Assembly: GCA_014529385.2 (NCBI GenBank)
Contig: CM043964.1
Span: 2,901,497 to 2,965,496, forward strand
DNA: 64,000 nt
Direction: 5' to 3'
Origin: Adiantum capillus-veneris
Lineage: Eukaryota > Streptophyta > Polypodiopsida > Polypodiales > Pteridaceae
This document shows positions 1 to 11,400 of this stretch, one piece after another. A program made the position numbers and the translations under genes. How positions within the stretch are numbered: position 1 is the first letter of the stretch; every line of letters begins with the position of its first letter. The notes beneath the pieces were generated by a model that did no database searches, was not told the DNA's origin, and was given only the letters and a program-made list of their open reading frames with translations.

Positions 1-120
1 ATCAATTTCAATGTAAAAAACAATGTCATAAAATCTAATATCTAACCAACCCAGATGATTTTCTCATATTAAACTAATTATTTAATGTGGGAGAATAAAT
101 GGGAACAAGGGTTAAGATAT

Positions 121-300
121 ATGTTAATGCTCACGCACATTCCTATCACCTACAACGGACATTGTATTATTTATTTGGTAGAGTCAGGTACCGGGCTTGT
201 TGGTCCAATAGGAAAAGGATAAGAGTGATCGCCGATGAGAGGCGCACTCTAACTGGAACATTCAAGGGATTAGTTGGATAAGCATGGGAATGCCATACAC
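121..300 (+). repeat. LTR fragment of Ty3 family C
   Basis: The stretch starts TGTTAATGCTCACG and matches the first part of the LTR at 61504-62010, and the reverse complement of the LTR piece ending at 55983. Similarity fades after about position 300. It is the probable 5' LTR remnant of the element whose gag begins near 976. Positions 1-120 are AT-rich and show nothing recognisable. Confidence 0.6.
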
Positions 301-975
301 TAAGCTTGAATGGCACTCTGTGCTTATTTTGTGGTGCAATTTCAATTGTAGGAAAGGTAAGGAAGCAGGGTGTGTGTGTGTTGAGAAGAAGGATTTTGTG
401 TTGCTACTGTGTATTTTTTGTTAATGGAGTTTTCAAAGGTACTGTGTTTTTTCTCTGTGTAAGGTGTTAGTTAAGGTTGTTAGTTCTATGTAATATAAAG
501 TACAATAAGTAGGAAGTAGATCTGTGAGAGCTAATAGAGTGTGTTAGTGTGTAATAGCAGGTGTATTAGTTGGAAGTAGGTTGGTAGAGTGTGTGTGTGC
601 TCGCGCGCAGGCCGCGGCAACCTTTTCCCAAAAAATTAAAAATAAATAAATAGATAAAATTTAAAGGTAGGACCGGGATCGGGAATATCTCCTAGACCCA
701 AGCCCAAGATCACGCTCAGGCTCAGGCCTCAGTCCCCTTTAAAATCACGTATTTTAGCTTCACGTAGCTTCAGGTGACCGAACGCTGTGCTGTAAATCAC
801 ACCGTGACCCTCTAAGTGATGCGCTCGTTTTGAGCTATCACACACTTTAATCAAAAAACCGATCATTCAAAAATATTTAAAAAACATTAAAAAACGAGTG
901 AAAACGGACGCCTAAAAAAAGTAAGCGGTTAACCTTCGAGGTTATTCGCCGACACTTGTAGGGTGCCAAAGGCAC
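301..975 (+). other. Non-coding leader of element C
   Basis: No gene is seen. The segment holds short GT runs (near 370-380 and 590-600) and a small inverted repeat GTGCC-AAA-GGCAC (about 962-974) just before the gag-like frame. By position it is the 5' leader of the Ty3 element. I could not identify a convincing primer-binding site. Confidence 0.35.
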
Positions 976-2034
976 ATGCATCTGCACTTTGGTTGTGTGC
1001 TAGAGACGGAGCAAGTAGAGAGAATTTCAACTTACCCGAGTTCTCAATATCCACCTACCTTAGGTTCCGGGCCCTTGGCGGGGACCCAAGGTAGTACAAA
1101 CCAAGACCCGAACATAGCGGCTAGTGACTCTTCCTCTGACTATGATGTCATGGAGGGTTTCCCAATGCCTAATCTCGATAGCTCAAGGCAAGACATGCAT
1201 GCCATGGGCCCACGGTCCGGGCTGAGCGTGCTTAGCCACTTGAAGGAAACCTTTAGTAGAGTCACTCGCTCCGAACATGGAGCCAATGATGTAAATGAGG
1301 GGGGTGGGGAAGTAAATTCTCCATTCATGATTGACGTAGACCCTATGTCCTTAGAGAATGCGCATGTGAATACTTCTTTCACTGCACCTCCTGACTCTTC
1401 AGAGTTATTTCCCTCCAAGGTCATATTACCCGATGGTAGAAGCCTTGCTGAAGTGCAAGAGGTTGAGCGGTATATCCTTGCAGCGAGGGAAAAGGAAATT
1501 GAGAGCTTATGCAAGACGGAGCAACGAAGAGAGTTAAAAGCGAAAACCCCTATATCAATATCCTTACTAAGAGAGCAATCGAATGCTCCTGACTTAGCAA
1601 ATGCTAAGGGCCAACCCCTAGAAACCAACATTGCATCTAGCTCAAAGGACACCCATAACACCTCAATCCTAGATGGAGCGTTCTTAAATGAGAGCTGAGA
1701 GTATGAACTACAAACGGAAACTCTGTCTAACCTATGTCCTCGTACTCATGTAGCCCCTACTCCTCCCATTGTTTCAACAACCTATGCTCCACAACCACAA
1801 CACCCAAGCTCTTATTTCCATGGGACTATACCGGCTAGCATTAGCATGTCACATCCGATGCCTGCTATGCCTAGGGCCACACATATGAGTTGTGGACCAC
1901 CACATGGCACACCATCGTACCCAACATGGAACCCAAGGGCTTCCTATGCGCCAAGCCCAATGCCAATACCTACTCCACATGTAGTCTCTGGAGCACCTTC
2001 ACCCACGGTGCATGCACACTTAGGTGATCTGGCA
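976..2034 (+). pseudogene. gag: Ty3 family-C gag, 5' part, cut by transposon T
   Basis: One reading frame runs from 976 to the insertion point, broken only by TGA at 1696-1698. The N-terminal part is Ser/Glu-rich and unrecognised. The C-terminal part is Pro/Met/His-rich and closely matches the frame at 57010-57190 of copy D (shared THMS/NYGPPH-like and PTPHVVSG stretches). In D this is followed directly by a Retrotrans_gag-like region beginning near FAQAIGQSIAEN; here the same continuation appears only after 31044. The gag was therefore whole before transposon T landed at 2034/2035. Confidence 0.75.
2031..2034. repeat. Target-site duplication of T, left (GGCA)
   Basis: GGCA directly precedes the left terminal inverted repeat and is repeated at 31041-31044 directly after the right one. 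The uninterrupted family-C copy D (about 57186-57205) reads smoothly across this point, which confirms insertion rather than chance repetition. Confidence 0.8.
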
Positions 2035-2054
2035 GGGTGAAAGCATGAATAGGT
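2035..2054 (+). repeat. Left terminal inverted repeat of T
   Basis: GGGTGAAAGCAT is shared perfectly with the reverse complement of 31029-31040. The next eight bases also match if one base is displaced. Confidence 0.8.
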
Positions 2055-2686
2055 GGAAAGCTATATATGTGATATAATTAAATAGCATAGCATGACATTG
2101 GGGGTGTGGTCACTGGTGCCATATTTCAGACGTCCAAATTTATATTCTAAAAAATGTTTTACTAAAAATTTCAGCCTTCACACACCCACTTTGTTTCATG
2201 AGTAGTTGGCAGTTTCAAACACCTTGCCCCCCGACCCCCCGCCTCTCTCTCTCTCTCGCGCGCACGTGCTCAAGGTCTACTGTTCTTAGAGCTTCTACTG
2301 TGCAAGCTTGGCTGCTTCAAGGATGATTGCAGTAACTGCCCTCTTCTCTTCGAGGTATGTCTCTCCCATTGAACATGTACACTCTCTACTGTTGAGCACG
2401 CGCGCCCCACCTGGGATCATTTAGCTACATTAAGCTGCATTTGGAGTTGCATGAGTGCCACACCTTGCTCATTTGCAACAAGAGGCGAGATCCCGAGGTA
2501 ATTTGCTAGTCCACAAGCTGCATGCAATCTTGGGGCAAATCCCATAGCACATCACCTTGAATGCCCTGCTTACAAGAGCAGGCCCATGAAGTTCTTGTTT
2601 CTTTTTAGCAGGGATGATAAGCGAGGGCACACCACGTCTCATGATTTCATTGGATGATGTGCAGGTATATCACTTGAGACTGCATC
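2055..2686. promoter_or_regulatory. Left subterminal region of T, probable cargo 5' flank
   Basis: No ORF is supported. The first part is AT-rich; a C-run followed by a CT tract (2242-2256) runs into CGCGCGCACG. A mirror-image GA tract lies upstream of the transposase at the other end (30767-30860), so both genes of T have a purine/pyrimidine tract within about 450 bp of their 5' ends. GAGA-type promoter function is inferred. Confidence 0.35.
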
Positions 2687-3574
2687 ATGGAACCTTCCTC
2701 AAAGCATCCGATTCAAGCAAGCAGCAGTCTAGTTAGGAACATTGAACCACCTCTGCATACAAAGTTTTGTCGTCTTGCCAAGGAATTTCATATGGAGCGT
2801 GGATTGCCATTGTAGGGAGTTGATCCGCGTAGCTTGACATGAAACAATGACATCTCTGAGGAGGACTGGGAAGCTATCTTTATATGCCCAAATCCTGTTC
2901 CGGGTAGCCAGAAGAAAGTGAAGGCATACCATGCTCGGTCGGAGTTCTTACAAAAGCTTGTGTGGAGACACTAGGATGTCTACCAGGAGGGTCCCTTCAT
3001 GTATGAAGTAGGGACTCAATTTGCAAAGGCCTTTGCATTGGAAAACTGCAGTGAATCTGGCAAACATCAAATTTCTTGGGCTATCTTTGCAGAGAGGGCA
3101 ATGAGAGCCTTAGAAGAAAGACACAACTTGCAAAACAAGATCAAGAGGTGGGAAGAGCAGATGAGTGGTAGAGGGAGAGGTTCCAAAACCACTGCTACCT
3201 CTACCAGATCATCATTGAAAACAGAAGGTACGTCTCTACCATTGTCAAGCGTGCCTACAGGAGGATGCCTGGTACAATTGGCAGAGGAGGATAGCAGGGC
3301 ACTTGCAAAAATGAAGAATATTGCAAAGGGCAGATTGCAAGACTATAAGTCAAGACTTGAGGGTGCAAAGAAGAAGGTAGAGGATCAAGTCAGAGAATTG
3401 CATAGGGCTGAGGGTGCTCAAAGCTCAAACACTTTGGCCATAAAGTTGCAAACGGAGATTGATTGCGTGCAAGACCCTGTAGCTCGACAACGCCTGATTG
3501 ATTTGATTGGACAGTTCTCGAGTACTACTAGAGAGAACGTTGCTGAATTAGAAGCCAATATGGCTAAAGCAAAG
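2687..3574 (+). pseudogene. Transposon T cargo locus, first exon: coiled-coil protein
   Basis: I chose ATG 2687 because the frame leading into the long open stretch at 2999 is continuous from there except for three nonsense codons: TAG 2813-2815, TGA 2840-2842 and TAG 2972-2974. The protein opens with a short polar region, then a motif around EEDWEAIFICPNPVPG. The rest is charged helical sequence with heptad-like spacing (about 3060-3560: ALEERHNLQNKIKRWEEQM, then KGRLQDYKSRLEGAKKKVED), predicted coiled coil. A basic Gly/Arg and Ser/Thr linker (SGRGRGSKTTATSTRSS) sits between two coils. The open frame runs on to 3712, but from about 3575 it enters repeat sequence. A splice donor near 3574 (AAG/GTGCAT) or slightly earlier is likely, though phase with the next exon is unresolved. 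I do not recognise a family. Confidence 0.55.
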
Positions 3575-4641
3575 GTGCATACCCTCCTACATGTGCTTCA
3601 CTTTGTTTTGGAGTATGTGGTTCACTTCCATGTGGTTATGTGGTTAGAGTGTTATGGATTGTATGGTTATGTATTGTATGAGCATATTCTATTTCTGCTA
3701 TGTGCTATATAGCACAAAATATGTGCTATATGGCCACAACATAGCCATCATCGTCATGGAGAGGGTGGTTATATGCTATGTGCTATGTGCTATATGGTCA
3801 CAACATAGCCATCATCTTCATGGAGTGGGTGGTTATATGCTATGTGTGGCTATGTGCTATGTGCTTTATAGTTCAATCTAGGTGCATCATGTTCACAATA
3901 GTACCCTCATCTATTTGGAATGTGTGTGATTCTATGATATGTGCTTTGTGTGGTTATGTGCTATGTGATACATAGCACAATGGACATGTGTAATATGTGC
4001 TATATAGTATACTTGTATGCTATATGCTCATAGTATAGCCCTAAAGTGTGTGTTAAATATTGATATGTGCTACATAGAACAATCTTTTTATGTGCTATGT
4101 GCTAAATAGCACATTTTGTGTGTTATATGTTCACAATATAGCCCTGGAGTGTGTGGAATAGTGAATTGTGCTATATAGCACAATCTCTATTTTTGCTATG
4201 TGCTACATAGCACATCACTAATTGTGATATGTGCTACATAGCACAATATTTGTGCTATATGCTATGTGATATGTCTCATATAGCCCACTGCATATCATAT
4301 ACCCAACAAGCTTGTGCTATATAGCATATATAGAGAAAATGTTTGGGCTATATCTGGTATTTTAAAAAGTCTCTCTGCTATGATCTACAGTGCATACTCT
4401 ATGTAGCACTTATAGCACATTATACTTGGACTGTGCTATGTGCTATATAGCACAATGCATATCATATACCACATCAAGCTTGTGTTTATAGCATATAGAG
4501 TAAGTGCTTGTCTTATATGTGGTATTGTAAATAAGGGATAAGATTCATGCTGCATATTCTTTTCAGCAATCTGCTTTTGTTGGGTTATTGAGATTTAAAT
4601 TAGATGCGTTGTCTTCTTTGTTTCACATGCACTACTTGCAG
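3575..4641 (+). repeat. Intron of T cargo locus filled with TGCTATATAGCA repeats
   Basis: From about 3640 to 4500 the sequence is a degenerate array of TGCTATGTGCTATATAGCACA-like units, whose core TGCTATATAGCA is a perfect palindrome. It ends in a pyrimidine-poor stretch and an acceptor-like TTGCAG at about 4636-4641. Short ORFs within are low-complexity Met/Cys/Tyr strings and not genes. About 110 bp (3880-3993) recur at 26694-26805 on the other side of the transposon. Confidence 0.7.
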
Positions 4642-5049
4642 AAGTAGAGACCAACATAGCACAGGAATCAGAGCACTTTAAATTTTGTGTTACCATGAAG
4701 AGGACTTCACATAACGTGGGAGCCAATTTGATGAAGCCTTTTCCTCCTGTGGATTTTAAGCAGAGCATTAGCGAGGTGGCACTTAATGGGTTCTACCATT
4801 GTGTAGGATGTGGATTCCCGTTCGATGCCAGAAGCTTGGATGTATTCTCCCTGCCTTGCACCCATGTGTACCATATGCTATGCTTCGCACATGTATGTAG
4901 GGACTATGGCTATTGTGTTGCACTAGATTGCAACATGTCTGTTCCCCCTAGAGCTAAGCATATGATTGGTTTAAAGGTGAAGAGTGAGATGAAAGAATCA
5001 AGTGCAAGTAGTCACTGTGTCACTACTATTGCAGGCCCACTTTCCATTG
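4642..5049 (+). pseudogene. Cargo locus exon 2: RING-like zinc-binding domain
   Basis: The frame is open from the acceptor at 4641 (codons in phase from GTA 4644) through ATG 4695. A cysteine/histidine cluster at about 4800-4935 reads C-x2-C (HCVGCGFPF), about 16 residues, C-x-H-x2-H-x2-C (PCTHVYHMLC), then paired C near YCVALDC. This is the spacing of a RING/C3HC4-like zinc ligand set with the last pair loosely spaced. RING domains are usually E3 ubiquitin ligases or protein-interaction modules; ligase activity here is inference. A donor is placed at ATTG/GTAGTT (5049), which joins in phase to the next exon; otherwise a stop follows at 5070. Confidence 0.5.
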
Positions 5050-5087
5050 GTAGTTTAAACTCTTGCATTTAATGAAATCATTTGTAG

Positions 5088-5169
5088 GTATAGACATTGC
5101 AGCAGAGACCTGTATACAAGAATCATTGAGGACAAAAACAGAGAGAGTCTCTACACAGGCCACTAGTAG
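5088..5169 (+). pseudogene. Cargo locus short exon 3
   Basis: This is an 82-nt open segment between an acceptor TTTGTAG (5087) and a donor AG/GTACC (5169). Joined to 5049 it completes a Gly codon and reads IDIAAETCIQESLRTKTERV, with no stop and correct phase into the next exon at 5289. It is too short for an independent ORF call; the support is the phase agreement at both ends. Confidence 0.4.
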
Positions 5170-5288
5170 GTACCAAAATCAGTATTTATGTGTGTATTTT
5201 GGGATACTCCAAGTGAGACTTTGTAAATAGCTTGCTTTAAAGAACAATCATCGCATGCTTGCTCCAACAAGACGATGCATTCCACAAG

Positions 5289-5688
5289 GAAGAATGGCCT
5301 GATTACCCCAGGGATGCAGCCATGCCTTGAAGCGGAGTCTACTCACGGGATGCAGCCAGCCCTTGAAGCGGAGTCTGTCGTAGGGGATGCAATACGTGGA
5401 GTAGTTGAAGACATCTTGATGGCAAAGTCTTCTGCAGTCAAATCACCTAGGCAACAACTAACTCCAAGAAGGCTATTGCGTTCTCCGTTGAGTGCCAAAG
5501 CATCACCAAGTGTGGACACTAGAGATGATGCATCAGATGAGGCAGTTGCAGATGCGGTGAAAGCAACACCCCCTCCAACGGGGAAGAAGCCAACACCAAA
5601 GCGCAAGAAATCGACTCCCAAGAACTTAGGTGGAAGTCCCACAATGGATATACCTCTTGATTCATTTAGGAAGAGAAATAAACCAAAT
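5289..5688 (+). pseudogene. Cargo locus exon 4: basic Ser/Pro-rich linker
   Basis: The acceptor CCACAAG/G (5288) is in phase with the preceding exon. The product holds two copies of a short unit (GMQPCLEAEST / GMQPALEAESV) and then a Pro/Lys/Ser-rich tail (PTPKRKKSTPKN), resembling a disordered nuclear-localisation-type region. It ends at a donor AAT/GTAAAG (5688); without splicing a TGA follows at 5698. No catalytic domain is visible. Confidence 0.45.
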
Positions 5689-5979
5689 GTAAAGCAATGA
5701 GTGTGTTTTTTTTGTAACTTCATGCAATTAGAAGATGTCTTTGGAAGGCATGTGCAATCCATTGCACCCCTATTGTATCCATGCTCATTGATGAATCAAG
5801 TGTTGGAATTTGTTAGTGACATGTCTCTTAATTCTTTGCATCGAGTAGTTGCAAACTATTTGATTTATTTTCTGTACACGTTTAGTAATATGTTTCTACT
5901 TTCTCTTGTCGTAGATAATCAAGAAGCTGAAAAAAGAGGAACTTGCATGAGACGCACTCCCTCTTCAGGGTTTCTAGAT
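5689..5979 (+). other. Probable intron and decayed exon edge of cargo locus
   Basis: T-rich sequence leads to an acceptor-like TCTTGTCGTAG (5914). The following coding-like stretch (EAEKRGTCMRRTPSSGF) is in a different frame from the long repeat ORF that starts at 6071, so an indel has probably accumulated near here. Confidence 0.35.
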
Positions 5980-6197
5980 GAGGGGTCTGTAGGTTCACTG
6001 ACTCAATCTATCCTGTGAAGAATCCAAGAAGGGGTGCTACAGCTTCCACGGGGGTTACAGGCAAAAAAAATTGTCTTTTGATACAGTTGAGGGGTCTATA
6101 GGTTCACTGGCTCAGTTTTATCCTGTGAAGAATCCAAGAGGGGGTGCTACAGCTTCCAAGGGCGTTATAGGCAAAAAAAAAGAGTCTTTTGATACAG
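5980..6197 (+). repeat. Tandem duplication of about 109 bp in cargo locus
   Basis: Two adjacent copies begin GAGGGGTCTRTAGGTTCACTG at 5980 and 6089 and end in CTTTTGATACAGTTGA. The first copy has lost a base and reads into a stop (6016-6018); the second is open (SIGSLAQFYPVKNP). The copies differ at several positions. Confidence 0.75.
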
Positions 6198-6340
6198 TTG
6201 ATCCCTGCACACCTACTAGTACTACTGAATTTGTTCCAAATGTGCCTAATGCAGTTGATGTGCAGGTTGTGCATGATGATGTGCATACAGATGTTGACCG
6301 TGCTAAACTTGAAAAGGGTACATTACCCACCCCCACTACA

Positions 6341-7060
6341 GTTGAATCTGGCACAGATGCCATTGATGATGCTATGGTAGTTGATGCCTGCAAAAATGCC
6401 ATTGCTGATGCTACGCTAGTTGAGGCCTACAAAAATGACATTGTGGATGCTATGGAAGTTGATGCTCGCACAGATTCTGTTGTTGATGGCAATTTTAATG
6501 ATGGTGGAACAGAAAGTATTGTTCATGCTGTCATAGATGCCCTTCTTGATGCAATTGTGGCTATGGGTACAGATGCCACTGTTGAATCTGGCACAGATGC
6601 CATTGATGATGCTACCACAGTTGATGCCTGCACAGATGCCATTGTTGATGCTACGGTAGTTGATGCCTACACAAATGACATTGTGGATGCTATGGAAGTT
6701 GATGCTCGCACAAATGCTGCTGCTAATGGAAATGTTAATGATGGTGGAACAGAAAGTATTGTTCATGCTGTCATAGATGCCCTTCTTGATGAAGTTGTGG
6801 CTATGGGTACAGATGCCACTATTGAATCTGGCACAGATGCCATTGATGATGCTACCACAGTTGATGCTTGCACAGATGCCATTGTTGATGCTACGGTAGT
6901 TGATGCCTACACAAATGACATTGTGGATGCTATGGAAGTTGATGCTAGCACAGATGCTGCTGCTGATGGCAATGTTAATGATGGTGAAACAGAAAGTATT
7001 GTTCATGCTGTCATGGATGCCCTTCTTGATGTAGTTGTGCCTACGAGTACAGATGCCACT
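6341..7060 (+). repeat. Three tandem 240-bp coding repeats
   Basis: The period is exactly 240 bp (units about 6341-6580, 6581-6820, 6821-7060) and the reading frame is kept in all three. The second and third units are most alike, which suggests recent expansion of the pair. The first unit differs most near its start. Confidence 0.85.
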
Positions 7061-7301
7061 GTTGAGGATACCAGAGGCATGGGTGAGGAGGTCCTCATTG
7101 AGAGAGAAGCTGGAACACATGAGGCAATGGGTGCAAGTGATGTCATAGCTCAAGCCCAGGTGGTATGTCCAAGTGATGCAGATGATGACATTGTTGATGC
7201 AGAGGAGACAAAGGGTACAGATGCCGTTGTTGAAGATATGGGAGGCTTGGGTGAGGAGGACCTCACTAAGAGAGTACCTGGAATAGGCTCAGCAGTGGGT
7301 A

Positions 7302-7305
7302 ACGG
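7302..7305. repeat. Target-site duplication of A, left (ACGG)
   Basis: ACGG precedes LTR start TGTGAGC. The matching copy after the right LTR is ATGG (24717-24720), one C-to-T change at a CpG, as expected from deamination of a methylated cytosine. Confidence 0.65.
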
Positions 7306-8446
7306 TGTGAGCGGGATGAAAACACACACAGCGCCTCTATAACTACCCGACACACACTCTTGGGAAGATACACACACACATTATGGGGCACCACTCGGCT
7401 TACACAACCGGCTTGGCCGAGACAGGGAACACACCTCTGGAGTGAGAGGAGAGAAACTATCCACTTGCCCACTCCACACAGACACACACACACACACACA
7501 CCCAAAAAACTCAGCTCAAAAGAGGAGAATTTCTGATGTTTAGATACAATTGAGCTTGGACCAACACCAATGGGGCAAATAGCTCACACAATATGGGTAA
7601 AATAAGCCAGATACAATCACAAACTAGAGCAAAAACTTCGCTCATAGAAGAAACTTACACAGAAAAACAACAGGAAAAGAGTGAGGAATTTGGCAAAATG
7701 GACAGCGCCATCGCGTCCGGAACGGCCCAATACCCCAGTCTACAATGTCAAAGTGGTCAAATCCGACCTCGGATGAGCAGTTTACGGCCAAAATAGGCTC
7801 CAAAATGAGCAAAAAACACACCTGCGGCTATTCCTCCTCTCTTCTCCACGTTTTTTCTGGTCTTCTCTCTGTTTTTTCAGTTCCCACACTTAGATTTATT
7901 ACTTGGGCACCCTTGGCCTTTTAGATGACCTCAAACGGACCCCGAACAGGCCAAAAACTGACCTCGCAGTGCATAGTTGTCACCTTTTTGCATCATTCGC
8001 ACACCTGGCACTCAGCTTTTTTCCAATAATGCATCTCGCCACCACGTGAAGTGGCCCCAGAAACTGGTCCTAATGATGAACTTTCTGCATACTCTCACAA
8101 GAAAACACCCACGTTGTGTCCGTCCTCATCCGCGTGCAAATATTGACCTCGTTCGCCCTCCTGACGCCACTAGATGCCATCTGACGCACCTGCTGACCTC
8201 ACGTCCTCGGCCCGCGGATAGCTTCCTCGAGAAGTTTTACGCGCTACCAACTTCACTTTATTGCAGAAAAAACACACTAATACTGATAATAGTGAAAATC
8301 GCTGCACTATGTACATGCTGTCCTACCTGTACACATGTGGGCCCCACGTAACCACCTGGCTATGGAAATTGGGTAATCCTTTATTCGATGCACCATGCAT
8401 GTGTATGTACATATGTGCAATCCCTTGCTCAAAAAAACTCTTGACA
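7306..8446 (-). repeat. 3' LTR of Ty3 element A
   Basis: 1141 bp from TGTGAGCGGG to TCTTGACA on the plus strand. It contains a CA microsatellite (about 7482-7502) and matches the LTRs at 14860-15723, 15724-16870 (inverted) and 23289-24433 (inverted). ORFs inside are short and have no recognisable domain. Confidence 0.9.
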
Positions 8447-8474
8447 TAATTTGCCCATCCCCTAGCCTGCTAGA
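8447..8474 (-). promoter_or_regulatory. Polypurine tract of element A
   Basis: Read on the minus strand this is AGGCTAGGGGATGGGCAAATTA directly before the 3' LTR. The same purine-rich stretch precedes LTR B2 at 23268-23288. It is the expected primer for plus-strand DNA synthesis. Confidence 0.65.
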
Positions 8475-11400
8475 TCATTCATGATCAGCAGCGGCAAATA
8501 GAGATATGAGAGTCGCCGCATCACAGATCTCCTCATCCTTCACCAACATTGCTTGCTCCACAGACAGCTCATCTTGCTCCACCATCATCAATCTAGCATG
8601 ATACAATTTAAGACGCAATCCATTTACCCTTGACTTATGTAGAACACCATCCAGGTTAGCCAGCTGATATGTGCCATTTGGAAAACACTCCACTACCTTG
8701 AAAGGGCCTTCCCACTTAATTTGAAACTTCTTTTGGAAGGTGTTGTCCAGCTTACTGTTGTAGCGCAAAACCAAGTCATGTTTCTTGATACCCTTACTTT
8801 TAACCTTTTCATTTATCTTTGCCAAAGCCTTATCCTGCATCTGCCCATAATGCTCCAATGCGCTCATCCTATCCAATTGGACCTCTTGTAACTGCAAGAG
8901 CCTCTCTTTGAATGCATCACTAGGCGACCCAAGCAACTTCTCTAACATCTTGACCGCAGGCAACTCTACCTACACAGGCAATAGTGCTTCCTTTCCATAC
9001 ACCAAATGAAATGGAGTAAACCCTGTACCTGTCTTCACCGAAGTACGGTAAGCCCATAATGCACTAGGCAATTTCAAATCCCAATTCTTTCCTTGGTGCT
9101 CTGTCACTTTCAAAAGAATCTGTACCAACTCACCATTGAATCTTTCATTTAAGCCATTACACTGTGGGTAATAAGGAGTGGTATGCTGGTGCCTAATCTT
9201 CATCTTTGTGCATAAGAAGTCTAGCAGTTTAGCTCTAAATCCTGGCCCCTTATCTGAAAGTAGCTCTAATGGCACCCCAAACTTGCAACATATTTCATCA
9301 TACACAAATTTTGCCACATCCTTTGCAGTGATCTGTTTTACTGCTATAGCCTTTGCCCATCTAGAAAGATAGTCCACTGCCGTCAAGATATAGCTTTTGC
9401 CCCTGCTTGTGATAGGTAACGGGCCTATTGCATCAATCCCCCACTTTTCAAACACATCAAATGCCATAATGGTTTTTCGTAGATCTGGATTCAACACTCT
9501 CTTCCCAAATGCTTGACACCTATTGCAAGACCTACACCAATGGTCACACATCCTTGTGCAGACTAGGCCATACATACCCTTCTTGCAAGATCTTATGCAA
9601 GGTGATCTTTAGAGCAAAATGGCCACCACATGCGCCTTCATGATTCTCTTCCAACACTCTGTAAAGCTCCTCCCGCCAAGGTACACGTCTCAACACGAGA
9701 TCAGCCCCTTTCATGTATAAGACAGCACCAATCAATTTGTACCTGTATGCTCTACGCACAAAGCCATACTTCTTAGACTTCTGAATCTCCTTTGGAATGA
9801 TTCCTGTTAGCAAAAACTCCTCTTCTTGAGCCAAAATTTCCCGGCCATGATAAAGAGGTAAAGTGGTCCTCAACACGAATAGCTCCCCAATCATGCCTTG
9901 AGCTGCTTCATGCGCCTCTCCATTTAGAGCACGTTCAATGTGTCTGATACTCCATGCTTCAAAATCTTTTAACAGACCTTTAATTCTGAAGCACATTTCC
10001 TTCAATGAGGTGTTCTTGCTCTTCCACACATTCAGCACTTGCTTCACCACTAACAAGGCATCACCTTTTATGCTCAACCTTCGAACCCCATGCTTCAAAC
10101 AAATGTGTAATCCGGCTTCCAATGTAGCATATTCAGCCTCATTGTTACTATGCGCATCCAATTTGAACTCTCTCTTGCATACTAGCTTTCCCTCTGGATC
10201 ATAAAGTGCTATACCCCCTGAAGCTGCATCGTGGCTCTTTCTGTATGAACCATCAAAGAACAACACATGTGCATTGCTGATCTGTGGCACTTCTTCAACT
10301 ACCTTTCTCACCACCTCTTCCTTAACAATAAGGGGATTCTCCTTGTAGGTCAACAAATCAGCTAGGGTAGCCCTTGTACTATCTTCCACTAGAAAAGAGA
10401 ACTCAAACTCTTGCAGCTCAATTACCCATTTCTTCACCACATTTGACATGTTAATACCATTAATTAACTGTGGCAAAAATGCATAACTCGTCAAGAAAAC
10501 AAAATGCCGTGGTAGCAAGTAATGACGAAATCGTCGACAAGCAAATATTACACTGGCCATCACTAGCTCTACTTCCGATAACTTTCTCTCCGCTACCAAC
10601 TTCACTCGGCTTGCACAATACACTGGCCTCATATAATGGCTGCCCTTCTCCTTTTGCAATAGCATGGCTCCAATGGCATCATCCCCTACTGATGGATTTA
10701 CATAAAAAACTTTCTCCCAATCAGGAGCCTGCATGGCTGACAACCCCCCTAACACCTCTTTCACCTCTTGAAACACTTCTTCACACTTGTCATCCCATTG
10801 CAATGGATCATGCTTTGCCACTTGCTGTAATGGATAAAGAAGCTGCAAAGACAATGGAATAAACCGTGCCATGTACTTCACTTTGTGTATAAAGGTTGCC
10901 AATTGCTTCGTACTCATAGGTGATGGAAGAAGAATAATAGACTTCACCTTATCTGGATCAGCCTCAATGCCATTTTCTGACACCATATGGCCCAATAACT
11001 TCACCCTTGGCTGTGCTAGATGACATTTCTTTGGATTTAGTTGTCCTCCACATTCATCATATCGAGCCAATACCATCTGCAGCTTCTCATGGTGATCAAC
11101 CCTACTGCTATAGACACAGAAGTCATCCATAAAAGCTTTAACACAACTACCAATGAATGGTTCCAACACCCAATTTGCTCTCTCTTGATAGAAGGAAGGT
11201 CCATTTGACAACCCAAATGGCAATAATGTGTAGCAATAGCAGCCTCATGGCGTAATAAACGTTGTCTTTGTGCGGTCTTTAAGAGCAATCTTCAATTGAA
11301 AATAGCCTGAAAAACCATCACACACACTGTACCTCTCATAACCTGCCACTGAATCCAAGATCTGATCGATGAATGGAAGAGGATATGAGTTCTTCTTAGT

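Larger units (their letters stand above)
6071..7305 (+). pseudogene. Cargo locus large exon: acidic 80-residue repeats (5' half of FCP1-like gene)
   Basis: This open frame is read in phase into Ty3 element A. Residues from about 6340 to 7060 form three tandem copies of a 240-bp (80-aa) unit, seen from TTGAATCTGGCACAGATGCC recurring at 6343, 6583 and 6823. Within each unit, short Asp-Ala-rich motifs (TDAIDDATTVDACTDAIVDA) recur. The protein is strongly acidic and low in aromatics, so probably an extended spacer. The frame stops making sense at the A insertion (7305/7306). Dropping 7306-24720 joins ...GNG to DVAAS... without a frameshift, so this is the N-terminal part of the phosphatase-domain protein at 24721-25930. 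Confidence 0.7.

Noticed and set aside
976-2040. Possible host gene near the left edge
   Set aside because: It matches gag of copy D and continues after the T insertion at 31041, so it is retroelement sequence.
3654-3975. Short ORFs rich in Cys, Tyr and Met
   Set aside because: Translations of the TGCTATATAGCA repeat, with no splice or codon support.
3640-4520. Regularly spaced repeats suggesting a CRISPR-like array
   Set aside because: The units are degenerate, have no constant spacer length, and lie in a plant intron; they are a palindromic satellite.
6416-7153. 245-codon minus-strand ORF with repeats
   Set aside because: It mirrors the 240-bp coding repeats of the plus strand and shows no domain.
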